A stretch of DNA of 64,000 nt from Mansonella perstans. Its lineage: Eukaryota > Nematoda > Chromadorea > Rhabditida > Onchocercidae. The stretch is from contig JBAMDO010000089.1 of assembly GCA_037074765.1 (NCBI GenBank), forward strand, positions 1 through 64,000. The letters run 5' to 3'. Below are positions 26,101 to 37,164 of this stretch, piece after piece. Each line of letters starts with the position of its first letter. The first letter of the stretch is position 1. The position numbers and the translations under genes are program-made. The notes under the pieces are model-generated. The model ran no database searches. It was given only the letters and a program-made list of their open reading frames with translations, and had not been told where the DNA came from.

Positions 26101-29100
26101 GTTAAATAGTTTTTGTCGGTATATTTTCTACGTTTTTCACTGACTTTTTAATCTTCCTTTACGTGTTACGTGCGAAATAGTTCGCGCAATCATTCTTTTT
26201 TGTTTTTGTTTTGATACTACATTTTTTGCACGTTACGAGTTGACGTTATTTTTGCGTATTTTAATATATTTTTTTTAAAATATATACTTTGCACTTCTTG
26301 TCCACAAATTGTAGTTTTTCAAACGCACTTAAATAATGCTACTAATCAGTGAACCAGTTCTTCACGTCATATATTGATGATAAATCTACTTCTAGTTTTA
26401 TATTGCGTTTTCTATCCCGCCATTTTGTTTACTTCTTTTCTAGTGATTAAAATAGGTCATTTGGTATCATCGATATTATCTCCACTATCATTCAACTTGT
26501 CTATATCTCGATAACGAGCTGTGTTGATGTTGTAAAGTCGAGTTCCGCTATCCTTATACAAAATATTTGTCTGTTATCAAAACCACTTCTAATTATTACT
26601 ACATGTTAGTTATTATTATGCTTATTTTAATTAAACTGGATTTTAGTAAACATCAGAGTCTAACCAATGTTTTTTCCCTTATTTATGCTTTTTAAAATTA
26701 AATTAAAACATATTTAAAATATTGTGATTTACAACGAAAACTCGTGTTGATTTTCCAGTTCTTTAATCTTTTCACTTCCGCATTAATAATTTAGGCTTAA
26801 CCTTCGCGAAGTGTTGGAAATTTGGGCTGACGATTCAAATACTGGGATGAGTAACGCTGAAAGTGTGGATGAAAAAGTCGAGAGTGGTGGTGAAACTGGC
26901 GGCACCAGTACTCCATCATCAACATCATCAAAAAATGGACGAAATCTTGATGGTAATATTCTGTTTCGCGCTTTTTGATTTGCACAATTTTTAAGTGTAG
27001 ATGTCAGTCTCTGATTTTTTCTGGGCAAATTGTGCTGCAAGAAAATGCATTGCAATTTTACCTTTTGTTTTACCTTCTGGTGACATTTCAAGGTTCTTTT
27101 TAAAGTAGGATTTCAGATAATCCAGTATGGGCAAGAATACGAGAAAGGATTACAGGAGTCGATAATATTGACCTGGCATGTGAAGGTATATGTCGAAGAT
27201 TTTAACCTGTATAACCTAGCAGTAAGACTGAAAAACTCATGGAGAATTTCATGGATTATTTAAGAATATCGTTTAAATTATTCTTTTATAATTACGATTT
27301 GTCATTGCTGTTGCTAACGGTAGTGACTGTAGGATGAAAAGAATAAAAATTTAATGTCTCATCTATCTTTTTCATTTGGCAGTTGAGACACCGAACTTCT
27401 TTTATCGAGTCATGTGAATTAAAATCATTAGTCTACTAAGTACGCAGTTAGAATTGAAATTTTCATGTTCCTGTAAGGTTTATAATAAAATTACTCTTAT
27501 TGTTTTTAATGGGATAATGAATGCATGTTTTTTAAAAATTTTAGAGTCTATGGGATTATCTTCACCGTCTGGCTCACCATCACCAAGTTACAAATTTCAA
27601 AATATGGATGAAGATATAGCAACTTCTTCTACGCAACAGTTTTCTATTGGTACGCATTATTTACTGAGATCATTTGTCATTATAGAAACAAGCTAGGAAA
27701 AAAGTACTTTTTTTGGAGTCAATGCACATAACTTTAATTGCTAAATTGGGGACATTATCTTATCATCTTTCAAATCTCACGTTTATTTTTAGATTCCGGC
27801 AATGAGGACGAATGAAATTTTAAAAATATTTCTATATGCTTTTGTCTCAACGTTTTTACTTTTCGTATCTTTTTTATTTCTATTTCTTATAAAAAGATCA
27901 CGGAGGCTCACTATTTGGGTCATCTGAGATCAGCCTCAAATCGAAACATTAGATAAACATATTTAATCATAGATTATTTAGTATATAATAACCAGAAATA
28001 TGGTGAGAAAAGTGTAATAGGATCCAGATACTTGCATTTGAAATTTGAATTACTTTATTTTTGCAGAAACAAATACTGATATGGCTGAAGATACAGAGCA
28101 AAGCAGCTATTTGGATGCTGCGTTCACTACATCGATGTTGAAGAAAAATGATGAAGCACTGGAGAAGTTACAGCAAGCGATTGACAATGGTGAAAATTTT
28201 GATATCGGTAAATATTTATTGTAATAGATATGAAACAATAATCTGGACTGCCCTTTAAATCCTTTTTTTTGGATCTGTTATATTTGATCGAAGTTTGATC
28301 GTATCAGAACTTTAATTTGCCAGTTTCTAGAATAAATATGGCAAGCAAATTTGGTTAGTTTAGTTGAAATTATCTACTGACTAAGGTATCATCGTGCTGA
28401 ATAGGTGAATTAAAATAGTTAAACAACCGTCAACGTTGAATTGAGCCATTAGCAGAGAATGTGCTGCCGTATCGAATTTTTTCATGCTATTAGTTTTCCA
28501 TTAAAAGTCATACCACTTGTACCAGTTTTTCATATTTACGGGTTAGAAATTGGTGTTCTTTGTTACGATAAAGTCAAAACTTGATCAAGCTGAAATATTT
28601 GCCTAGTCTGTTTGTCTTTTAAGATTCTAATAAATGCGAATTCTGAAACTAAATCTATGAACTTTTCAGATGATGTTTCATTGGTGGATAATGTTTTTTC
28701 TTACAAATTGAGCAATACAACAGATGTACAAGACAAAATTGCCATTTGTGAAGAATGGTTATGTTTCTTAGCAAAAATTACTCCCATTGCCACATCTCGA
28801 TGGCTTTCACATTATCAGTTCAGCATTTACTATACATTCCACATGGTAAGAAAACGTAGTATTCATTGATAAATTCATTTCTCATAAATTCGATATCCTC
28901 AGAAAAAAGCTAATATATATTTTACGGCCCTGGGTTTAATGGTACGGCTGATAATATGGCTCCATATTTAGTAGCTTAGGAGTATTCTAAGGCATTGTCG
29001 CGTCTTATAAGCAAAAAATCGAAGGTCCGAAATATCAGTAGGTTAGAAAACTAATGATTAAACAGTGAATTTAGTTGTCATATAGAGCATGTACTACATA

Positions 29101-29960
29101 CATTACTGCTCAATTTTTGAAAAAATGATGACTTTGTTCTCCTTTATACTGAAATCGTTCCTTTTGTTTTAGTTGGCGCTTGTCTTTCGACATTATGAAA
29201 ACAAGGATGAAAAGAAGCGCTTTTATAAAATTTCATTGCCTCTTTTCAAGTAAGTGATTTTACTAAAATATATGATTTCACATGTATTTAGTAGTGGATA
29301 ATTTGAAATTATCTTTAAAAACTTCGCAATTTCAATTAATTTGCTCCATTTTCATTTGTAGATGAAATATCGGATTTATTATAGGAGTTTGTTACAAGCA
29401 ACAAATTTAATACCGGAAACTTCTGAGGAAATTGTAAACACAAAATTAGATGTGTTGTTGAGTATCTCCTTTATTGCCGTGCAGTTCTATGATGTGAGCG
29501 ATCAGGAAATTGTAAAATATATAGAGGTAAACTGATAATCTTTAATTGTTTTTTTGCGGAGAAAATTCTTTTTTCTTTAAATGAGTAATCTTGTAAGACT
29601 TCGTTTTCTTTTTTTGTTTTACTGTGCTCGAAGCAAAGAGGCTGTGGTTGGGAAAAGAGAACTGATCATTTCATGCCGTTCCATGCAAGAATTATACGTA
29701 ATTTATGATATCAGAAGGAATATGAATTGTCTGCTTTCTTCATTTATATTATTATTGTAATCTAGCTGTAGTTTCCAAATTAAAATAATTTAAGGAATTG
29801 AAGGGCTGCAGCAAAATATTTTATCTTTCAGCGGGAAATGCGTTCTGTAGGAGATTCAGTGGCAGGAAATTATTCATCGGAAGCAGCAACACTGATGGTA
29901 CAAAAGGTTTTCCGGATCAGCAACAATTTAGAAGAACGCAAGCGCTTGCTTAACGGCTGA
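23172..29960 (+). CDS. FLYWCH-like Cys/His zinc-finger protein with unrecognised helical C-terminus
   Basis: Eleven phase-consistent exons: 23172-23211, 23503-23677, 24163-24438, 26795-26952, 27117-27185, 27545-27649, 28067-28207, 28670-28845, 29173-29249, 29385-29526 and 29832-29960 (TGA); 495 aa. The start MIAKMAKRKED follows a TTGTAG acceptor (23151-23152), a likely trans-splice site. Residues about 48-130 (HVIMYRSR...GRSRYYRCTKCWYKYK...GTCATLIVRDGR...VPHQCEF) have the aromatic-Cys, Cys, Cys, His-x-Cys spacing of FLYWCH/MULE-type zinc folds, suggesting DNA or protein binding in the nucleus. A basic stretch (SRKRTAKSS) follows. The middle is acidic and Ser/Thr-rich (TGGTSTPSSTSSK). The last ~190 residues (CEEWLCFLAKITPIATSRW, FRHYENKDEKKRFYKISLP) look globular and helical but I do not recognise them. 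Five consecutive introns are phase 1. A short alternative terminal exon is possible at 27793. Confidence 0.8.
24572..24811. repeat. ~120-bp direct repeat in intron 3
   Basis: Two diverged copies (about 24572-24690 and 24692-24811). Each contains GGTATAA.CATA.TATTA.ATTGAT, TAAATCTGTTATT.TGAT and CATGATACTAT.TTTGTGATAT-type blocks in the same order. Intronic, with no coding content. Confidence 0.7.
25118..25190. repeat. ~22-bp tandem repeat in intron 3
   Basis: Three to four copies of a unit like TAGCACTGCAGCTATTTTG, at the position of a local change in composition in the longest intron of the FLYWCH-like gene. Confidence 0.65.
27793..27815 (+). CDS. candidate alternative terminal exon of the FLYWCH-like gene
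   Basis: After a TTTTTAG acceptor, an exon joined in phase 1 to the donor at 27649 would add DSGNEDE and then stop at TGA 27813. It would truncate the protein before the C-terminal domain. It starts with the same G|A-T junction as the neighbouring exons. It may be used as a short isoform or may be a cryptic site. Confidence 0.3.
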
Positions 29961-30164
29961 ATTGAATATACCTAATATTACTTTCTTTTTTTTATTTACA
30001 CGCTTTGTATTATCGAAATAATAGAAGGTTGTGAAATAATGAAATTTTGTATTTATATGATTTTTTTTCTATAAAAACTATTTTTTTTTCATAATTCCAT
30101 CTTATACTGGATCTAGGAAAGGTAAATAAATGAAAAAAAAAAGATAACTTGTATACTAATTAAC
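29961..30164. other. 3' flank of the FLYWCH-like gene
   Basis: Short AT-rich spacer, likely the 3' UTR. I looked here for the second half of the homeobox relic (a VWFQNRR-type exon on the minus strand) and did not find it. Confidence 0.5.
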
Positions 30165-30464
30165 CTGTAGTCGAGTTTCTGTGAAATCAATTCCGATTGC
30201 CAAATTTTCCTGAGTATAAATATCCGGATAATGGGTTTTCAGAAATGTTCGCCCTAGTTCTTCCAGCTGTGCTGATAATCGTTCGCTGTTTCTTTCCTTC
30301 TCTTGTTTTGTTTCTACCACAAATGCTTTAGTATTTCAGTATTCTGCTTTCATATTAAATATTTGATGATCGAACCATATAAAATGTGAAGTCTTGAAGT
30401 CCTTAGTGGGATTTTTGATTATAACGAATTCTTGTTGAATTTTTCTGGAAATTCGATTTTTTTC
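30165..30464 (-). pseudogene. relic exon of a paired-class homeobox gene
   Basis: A 100-codon minus-strand exon with a good acceptor (TTTTTGCAG) and a GTTAAT donor. Codons 57-100 match the first 46 residues of a paired-like homeodomain: [19 protein letters not shown], then a helix-2 remnant, then TETRLQ. The donor falls exactly at the 46/47 intron position common in PRD-class homeobox genes. Damage: an in-frame TGA at 30338-30336 (codon 43), and substitutions at normally conserved positions (the RNRTTF N-terminal arm reads RNSERL; LTEARVQ reads FTETRLQ). No helix-3 exon (WFQNRR) lies downstream before the end of the neighbouring gene. I read it as a partial duplication of a functional homeobox gene elsewhere. 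A TGA-bypassing real gene is unlikely. Confidence 0.75.
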
Positions 30465-30519
30465 CTGCAAAAACAAGGTAAGGAAGAAAGATAATTAGAA
30501 AGGTAACAATGATGGAATT

Positions 30520-31160
30520 AATAATCAAATGATGTTATGCCACTTATGCAAATGATGTTATACCAAATTAAATGATGTTATAACAGTTAAAAATTTAGCT
30601 GTATTAGTTCACATAGCAAGTAACTGTTGTTGTTGTGGGGAATGATGTTTGATTTTGATTTAGTTTATATTGAAATCATTCAAAATTTTAAAACAAAAAA
30701 AAGAAAAAAATTTTCATAAACTTCATAAATGTATGACTTAAATTGCAATTTATAATGTTTAGATTAAAAAAAATTTATAAAAAGAAATTTGTAAAAAGTT
30801 ATGATGCTTAGATTAAAATTTCGAAATTTATGATGTTTGGATAAAAATTTCAAGTTTTGTGATGTTTGGATTAAAATTTCGAGATTTTTGTTGTTTAAAT
30901 TAAAATTCCGAAGTCATCTCAAAATATGATTACTGAAGATAATTTTCAATTTAGAATTCCTTTAAGGATATGAAAAAATGGAACTTCAGGTATTTTTAGT
31001 TTAAAAGAAAAAATGAGTAAATTATAAATAAATGAGTGAGTATAATAAAGATTAATTAAGCATGACCGCTAAATTGAAGTATTTTTGGTTTAAAAGGAAA
31101 AATAAGTAAATTATAAATGGATGAGTATAGTAAAGGTCAAATAAGCATGACCTCTAAATT
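30520..31160. repeat. three short tandem-repeat families
   Basis: At 30524-30590, three copies of AAATGATGTTATAxCA. At 30748-30920, four to five copies of a ~35-bp unit containing TTATGATGTTTGGATTAAAA. At about 30990-31160, two ~88-bp copies, each with GTATTTTTxGTTTAAAAG, GTAAATTATAAAT.AATGAG and AAGCATGACC.CTAAATT. None is coding. Confidence 0.7.
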
Positions 31161-31540
31161 AATATACATATATGAAAGAATTAAAGAAAAAAATGGGACG
31201 AATCCATGAATGAATAAGCATGATAAAATAAATCAAGAATGAATAAGGAAAAAAAAGAAAAAGAGAAATGACGAGAAAAAGAAAGAAATTTCTAGCAGGT
31301 GTAAAAATCTTTCCAAATATTAAAAATGAATGTTTTTGTTTTTTATCATTTCCAAAAAAAAACACACACACACACACACATGTACACACATATGTACATG
31401 TACATACACACAGACACGACAGATTCCTCGGTATTAAATTTAGTAAACTAGAAAATTAAATTGATTCATAACAGCAATTCTGCGTATGGATTTGTAATTA
31501 TTATCTTTTTCTTCAGTTATTTACGCTATTTTCGTGTTAA

Positions 31541-31756
31541 AATGCCTTTTCTCGGTGAAAAAGTGCAGAAAGCAGTAAATGCGATGGACGGAGGAAATGT
31601 AATATTACTGGAAATTTTGAGGTTTTACAAAAAAGAGGAGCAAAATGATATTAATGCTTTTGCAGAACTTGTAGGTACATCGTCATTTTTCTCAAGACTC
31701 TTGACTATGACAAAGAAAAAAGGATTTGCTCGAAAGAATAATTATGCATGGGCATG
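31541..31756 (+). CDS. small candidate protein, 71 aa, unrecognised
   Basis: Open frame starting ATGCCTTTTCTCGG and ending TGA at 31755-31757. A TTTTTCTTCAG acceptor lies 25 bp before the ATG, so it could be a trans-spliced single-exon gene. Seen in the protein: MPFLGEKVQKAVNAMDGG, a helical stretch with LLEILRFYKKEEQND, FAELVGTSSFF and a basic end (MTKKKGFARKNN). It has no signal peptide and no membrane segment. Composition is less AT-biased than the flanks and residues are varied, which favours coding. A GTACATCG donor inside (after ELV) could also make it a first exon. I do not know the family. Confidence 0.4.
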
Positions 31757-31757
31757 A

Positions 31758-33287
31758 AGAACACTGCGATGCAGCAGTGCCTTATATACCATCTTAAACA
31801 TCAAGATAGAAATTATTATATAAAGATATGAGGAAGTGAATTGTAAAGATAAAGGTAAAACATTAAAAAATGAAAAAGGTGAAATACAAAAGTGTACACA
31901 ATTGAAATCTTTAATGGGATATAAGTAAAATCGTCACTATGTAATTTTTTAAATTTTTGCCAATTTAAAAGGAAAGCTTTTGAAGAATTAGTTCTACCGT
32001 AATATTATTGTATCGTACAGTTGATTCTTTGACTAATACATTAGTAACTGTTTTTTTTTATCGTTGTTTTGTAATTGTGGACATTGACTAATGATAGTCA
32101 GTGGTCAAATTTTTAGGAAAAAAAAAATTTGAAAAGTGCTAATCTTAAGCTTTTTGCATTTAATTTTAATAATTTATATTTTATCAATTCGGAAAATCTG
32201 TATTTTTAATTCGGAAAAAAAATTTCATAAATTTTCTCCGGAATTTTCACGATTCTTTATCCGAATTGAGAAAAAAACTTCATGATATTAAATATGAAAA
32301 TTATGGTTAAGTGTCCATATGAACTAGGATACTATAGATCGAGTTATTGTTGTTGCTACTGTCAAGTAGAATGCGTAAATAGGTGAATATTTCAGGAAAA
32401 ATGAAATCTGAACTGGTAATTTGAACAAATTCTTTTTTAACTGTCCTAATTAAGACTAAGCTTTTTCAAAAAATGAAAACAAATAAGTAAATAAACTAAG
32501 ATGTACTGCTTGCTAGTTGTTTGATTATTGTTAAGCTATTCAGTAGTATTAGTTGCATAGGAAATATCCAACTTGACCTTTAACCTTAACGATTAAGTTA
32601 ACCAACAATAGTTTCAGCACCAGTACTAGTAAAGAAATGATATAAGTAATGAGAGCAACTAATTTATGATATAAATCTACATCTTCTAGCAATATTCCAA
32701 TTTTTTTTTAAATTGCGCGAAAATATAATTTAATACGAATTTAATTTCAATGATTACAAGTGTACGAATTAATTAAATCAATAAGCAATGATTCATTTAC
32801 TGTGCTTTTCATGATGATACGATCATCAATTTAACAGAGCAAAAGTTCATTTCATTTCATTTGATCACTTCTCCAATTAACTTCATTACTTATTGAATCA
32901 ATTAATTTTTTGGAATCTTAGAGTTTATATGGTTCTCCTTATTGATTAATTGATTAAAAATCTTGTAATTTATGTAGTAATTCCTATCTTCCAGTGTTCA
33001 AGAGATCAAAAGTTCATTTAATATAATCATTTCAGTAATTTATATGATTACTTGCTGAAATAATATTTCAATAATTATTAAATACATTTGATCTGTTCCA
33101 TTTTTTGTACATTAAAATAATACCAACCATAATGCTGTGATTCATTCTGTTACAGTATCAAGCTACAGTATCGAGCTTTCCAATCAGATTAATTATTATC
33201 AAATTTCAAAAGTTTAACTGATCGTGGCGCTTTTTCTTCACTATATTTAGTACTTTATCATGTTGCATTCACTAAATTGTAATTAGT
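31758..33287. other. intergenic, nothing recognised
   Basis: AT-rich, no exon supported on either strand. An (AC)n tract lies just upstream, at 31361-31412. Confidence 0.5.
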
Positions 33288-33430
33288 ATGGCCAAAACTT
33301 TCTTAGGAAACTCACTTCTACCGTACCACTGACAGTACAACAACATCCACGTGAACTAATTGATTACAGTAAGACGAACAAAACCACCTGGTCCTATTAT
33401 CAAAAAGTCGCTTTGCAGCAATATCGATAA
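33288..33430 (+). pseudogene. possible frameshifted relic of a small mitochondrial protein (ATP synthase g-like?)
   Basis: ATG at 33288 gives MAKTFLG and then leaves frame. One frame over, from 33305, 41 codons read LTSTVPLTVQQHPRELIDYS and continue WSYYQKVALQQYR to TAA at 33428. The two frames meet at GGAAACTC, as if one A was lost. The order TVPLTV...DYSK...WSYYQKVAL loosely recalls the N-terminus of F1Fo ATP synthase subunit g (TPALV...TYSK...FWYYAKVEL). An alternative is a genuine exon with an acceptor at CTTAG (33306). The match is short, so the family name is tentative. Confidence 0.3.
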
Positions 33431-33810
33431 TAGTAATGCTATGAAAATTAATGGTGTCAGTGCTTTTTGTATTTATTCAAAAATTTTAAATGATAAAATT
33501 GATCTTTCTTTGATTATCTGAGGAATTTCGGTAAAAATATTCCATTAAATTTCATCATTATTAATTAATCATTTGCCTCTATTGTTGTTATCAGTTAAGA
33601 TAATGAATAAATATTCCAATGATTACACCTTTTTAATGTTATGAATGAGCGCTATCAAATGTTGTATAGATAAATTGTTAATAAGTGAAGTAAGGTAAGT
33701 GATAAAAATTATGAAATTTCCATTATATGATTTTATCTTCAAACAAAACTTTGAAATTCTCAAATTTAACCCTTAGTTGACTACTTGGTCTCTATAATGG
33801 ACTCTATAAT

Positions 33811-33839
33811 GCTTGCCGCGGTGGTATTTCGCGGCAAGC
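33811..33839. other. GC-rich perfect hairpin
   Basis: GCTTGCCGCG, a 9-base loop GTGGTATTT, then CGCGGCAAGC: a perfect 10-bp stem in otherwise very AT-rich DNA. It is directly preceded by a short direct repeat (CTCTATAATG twice, 33791-33811). Confidence 0.7.
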
Positions 33840-33927
33840 TAAAACCATGCTTTTTTTCTATTTACAGAAATCTTTTTATTCGTTTTCTTAATTTAAATTT
33901 TTATTTAATTTTTCAAATTTTAGGTAA

Positions 33928-34254
33928 TTTCCATTTTTAGTACATCATTTTAGACTTGATGTTAGAGATACAGTATTCAAAAAGCTAATAGTAACTAGAG
34001 ATAAATTTGCAAGTGAGAAAGTTTGTTTAAATGAAAGAATTTTTTTATTTAATAAAAAAAAATATTCGTTAATCGTTATTACATTGGATTCTTTATTTGT
34101 AGATTGGATAAATTTAGAATTACTTTATAATTTAGCGAAGAGTACCTCAGGAAATTCATATAAAATGCTTAGATATCTTGTAGATTTAACGATACTAGCT
34201 CAAGGGATACAAACATATTTAAGTATACTAAACTGTTATATATTAATGGTATGT
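33928..34254 (+). other. unassigned open frame of 109 codons without a clear start
   Basis: Open from 33928 to a TGA at 34255. A TTTTTAG acceptor at 33939-33940 would start it at YIILDL-shifted frame HHFRLDVRDTVFKKLIVTRD, followed by DKFASEKV and, later, LLYNLAKSTSGNSYKMLRYL. Residue variety is higher than in repeat-derived frames nearby, but there is no ATG until codon ~76 and no recognised family. It lies 250 bp upstream of RPF2 on the same strand, so it could be an exon of an upstream gene, or chance. Confidence 0.2.
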
Positions 34255-34506
34255 TGATATATTAATATATGTTGATATATTAATCACTACATTAACTAGT
34301 TGAGCTTTTTTCTGTTAGCACTAATGTAGCTGTTTCAGTGAACGATCAGATTTATTTGTGTAGAGTGAAACATATTTTCAAATTTTGAAATTTTTAGGAT
34401 TTTTTTTTTTGGAATTTCTTAAAGTTTGGAAATATAATTAATGTGGAATGAATTTCAGAGTAGCTAAAGTCCACAAGAACATTATTGTGTTTGAGGAAAA
34501 AGTGCA

Positions 34507-37164
34507 ATGGGAACTAATCTTTTGAGGTTAGTTAATTGCAAATTAAAACTATGTTTTAGCAATTTCGGCAAAAAATTAAATTGTTGCATCAAATATCTAT
34601 TTGTCAAGACAAAGAAATAGAGATTAAAACAGTGTTTTCGTGAATTTATCATATTTTGATGTGCAGTTGCTATGTTACCAAAAGTTATCAGTTAATTAAT
34701 ATGATCGTTAGCAGCTTCCAAAATTTCAATTAAATTGCGAAAATTTTTTTTACATTTGCTATTATTACATGATCAAACCGAGAGCATTATTTACATTTGC
34801 TGATAACTTGGTTGTTATGCTATTTTTATGGCTTTATCAGTTATCATTTCGTTTACAGTTATTTATCTAGTATTTATATTTATTTCAGTAATATGATGAG
34901 GAGGATATCTATTTCTAACAATAGTTTGATTTGTTTCTCCCAGACTCTAATTTGTTGTTTGTTTTAGGAAGGCAAAAACACGTCGCGGCAAACGATTTCT
35001 GGAAAATCGTCAACCAAAAGTTGTTGAGAATGATAAAACAGCTATAATCGTGAGAGGTGGTAAAACAAGCCAAGTCATTACTGATGTTTTAGCAGATCTT
35101 TATGCTTTGAAAAAGCCACTGGCTATGCGCATGAAAAGGTTTGATTATAATTATTATTTTTTTGCTCTACGATACAATTCCTACGGTACAATTTCTCATT
35201 CTGAGCATTCGTTATTTCGTGGACAAATACAAGCATTAGTATTATGTGTGCATGATGTAACAAATAATTTCATGTTTTGTTATTTTCAGACGTAATCCAA
35301 TTCATCCGTTTGAAAATGATGTTGAATTGGAGAATTTTGCGATAAAATATGACACATCTTTATTTTTATTTGGCTCAAATTCGAAAAAACATCCGAATAG
35401 TTTAGTTATGGGACGTATGTATGACTATCATGTACTTGACATGGTCGAATTGCAAATTGAAAATTTTGTTAAATCCGCAGATTTTAATGTGAGTTTCCTA
35501 AACAAATATATAAATAAAAGCTTATGTAACTCAATTTTCAAGTTTTATTGCTACTGGCCAAAATTTTATTAAATTCATAGATAAGATTTTGATGAGGCAT
35601 GATGTGATTTAAATGGAAATTTTGAAAGTCTTCAATAAATACAAAACTATGCATGTGTTGCACATCTAAGTGCAAAAATATTTATAGTAATTACCGTTCC
35701 GTTTGCACTGGAATTTAACCAATGCAAATGTGTACAGTAATTATCTAATTAGTTTCCATTAAAAAAATTTCATAGAGGCGACAGCCCTGGTTACGGGAAA
35801 TGGTGCAAAATATCTGATTGTTATTAATTCTTATAAACGACGTTGCGTCTATCTTAGCAACCTTTTGAACAGAAAATTGATATTTTATAGAAACATTTTC
35901 TTGCAAACTACAGCGCTGATTTATTTGAGAGAAATCAATAATTAATAATTTTAAAAATTAACGTTTTTTTTTACTTTCTCTTCTTCAATCTTTCCTTACG
36001 GATTTTTACCTACCAAAAATATATCAAACAAAAACGCGCAATATTTCAGACGACTAAAGTATCTGTTGGCTGTAAACCTTGTATAATTTTGCAAGGAACC
36101 GAATTTGAAAAAGATGAAACAATGAAGCGAATTGGTAATTTGATGGTTGATTGGTTTCGTGGTGCAGTAATTGAGAATATACGTTTACAAGGATTGGAAC
36201 TTGTTATTTCATTGACTGCTGTTGAACAGGAAATTTATCTTCGAGTATACAGGTATGTGCGAAAAATAATTGGATTTTATTTGCTGTATGTTTCAGGCAT
36301 TTTTTTTCTGTTATATTGAAAGCTGATTTCATCGGGTGAAAGATAACTGTTAGCAATTATTATATATGTAATAGATAAATATATTGTAGTGTGGATTATG
36401 ACAGCATTCATGTAATAGAAATAACAAGAGAGATTCGAGAGTAAAAGATACGCGTGATATGAGTAAATCATTAGCTTGATCAGATTTAGTTAAAGTAACA
36501 GTCGTTTTCTTTTATGCTTTTTATGGGTTCAGTTTTTCATAACTACTAAATAAACTTTGTCGAAATTTAGGACTTGTCTGAAAAAGTCAACGGGTACAAC
36601 GCCAAGAGTAGAACTTGTTGAAATTGGACCACGAATTGATTTTTTGGTGCGACGAAATAAATTTGCCAGTGAAAGTCTTTTCCGAGAAGCACTGAAACAG
36701 CCGAAACAAATCTTGGTAAAAATTTTGCACTAATTCGGTTACCTTATTAGCCGTTCCCGTTATCATCTAATGAAGAGCGATATAGTTTAAAGTAGAGGAA
36801 GGCACTTTTTTTCTGCTCCTACAAGATAGGATTGGTTGATAAGGAATTACCAATTGAATTCCCTTTAAATTCCTAAGCAAGTTTCGTTTTTTACGATCCT
36901 GAAATGAAAAAACGATTACAGCCAGATTTTGTTTGAGGATAATACTGACAGAAAAACTGGACAAATCGTAAAAATCTTTTATGTGAAATTTTTGTTTAAA
37001 CTGTTGATTTTTAGGCTAAAAAACGAAAAAATACATCAACGGATGTGTTTGGCACTGAGCTTGGACGTGTTCATGTTGGCAAGCAGAACATTGATGGAAT
37101 GCAGACAAAGAAAATGAAAGCTTTACGAGGAGACAAGAATACAGAAGTCGCAACAAACAGTTGA
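34507..37164 (+). CDS. RPF2: RPF2, 60S ribosome biogenesis factor (Brix domain)
   Basis: Six phase-consistent exons: 34507-34526, 34968-35138, 35290-35488, 36050-36252, 36571-36715 and 37015-37164 (TGA); 295 aa, close to the ~306 aa of the human protein. Nucleolar protein that with RRS1 brings the 5S RNP (5S rRNA, RPL5, RPL11) into the pre-60S particle. Visible: KAKTRRGKRFLENRQPK basic N-terminus; Brix core starting AIIVRGGKTSQVITDVL with LKKPLAMRMKRRN and HPFEN; the family block GRMYDYHVLDMVELQIENF; GCKPCIILQGTEFE; LQGLELVISLTA; the C-terminal Brix element PRVELVEIGPRIDFLVRRNK; then a basic tail (AKKRKNTSTD) typical of nucleolar factors. The first exon codes only MGTNLL plus two bases. No frame damage. 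Convergent with DCTN6, 740 bp apart. Confidence 0.95.

Noticed and set aside
26783..27091. Minus-strand open frames over the FLYWCH-like gene
   Set aside because: Shadow of the plus-strand exon 26795-26952 and adjacent intron. The plus-strand model is phase-consistent on both sides.
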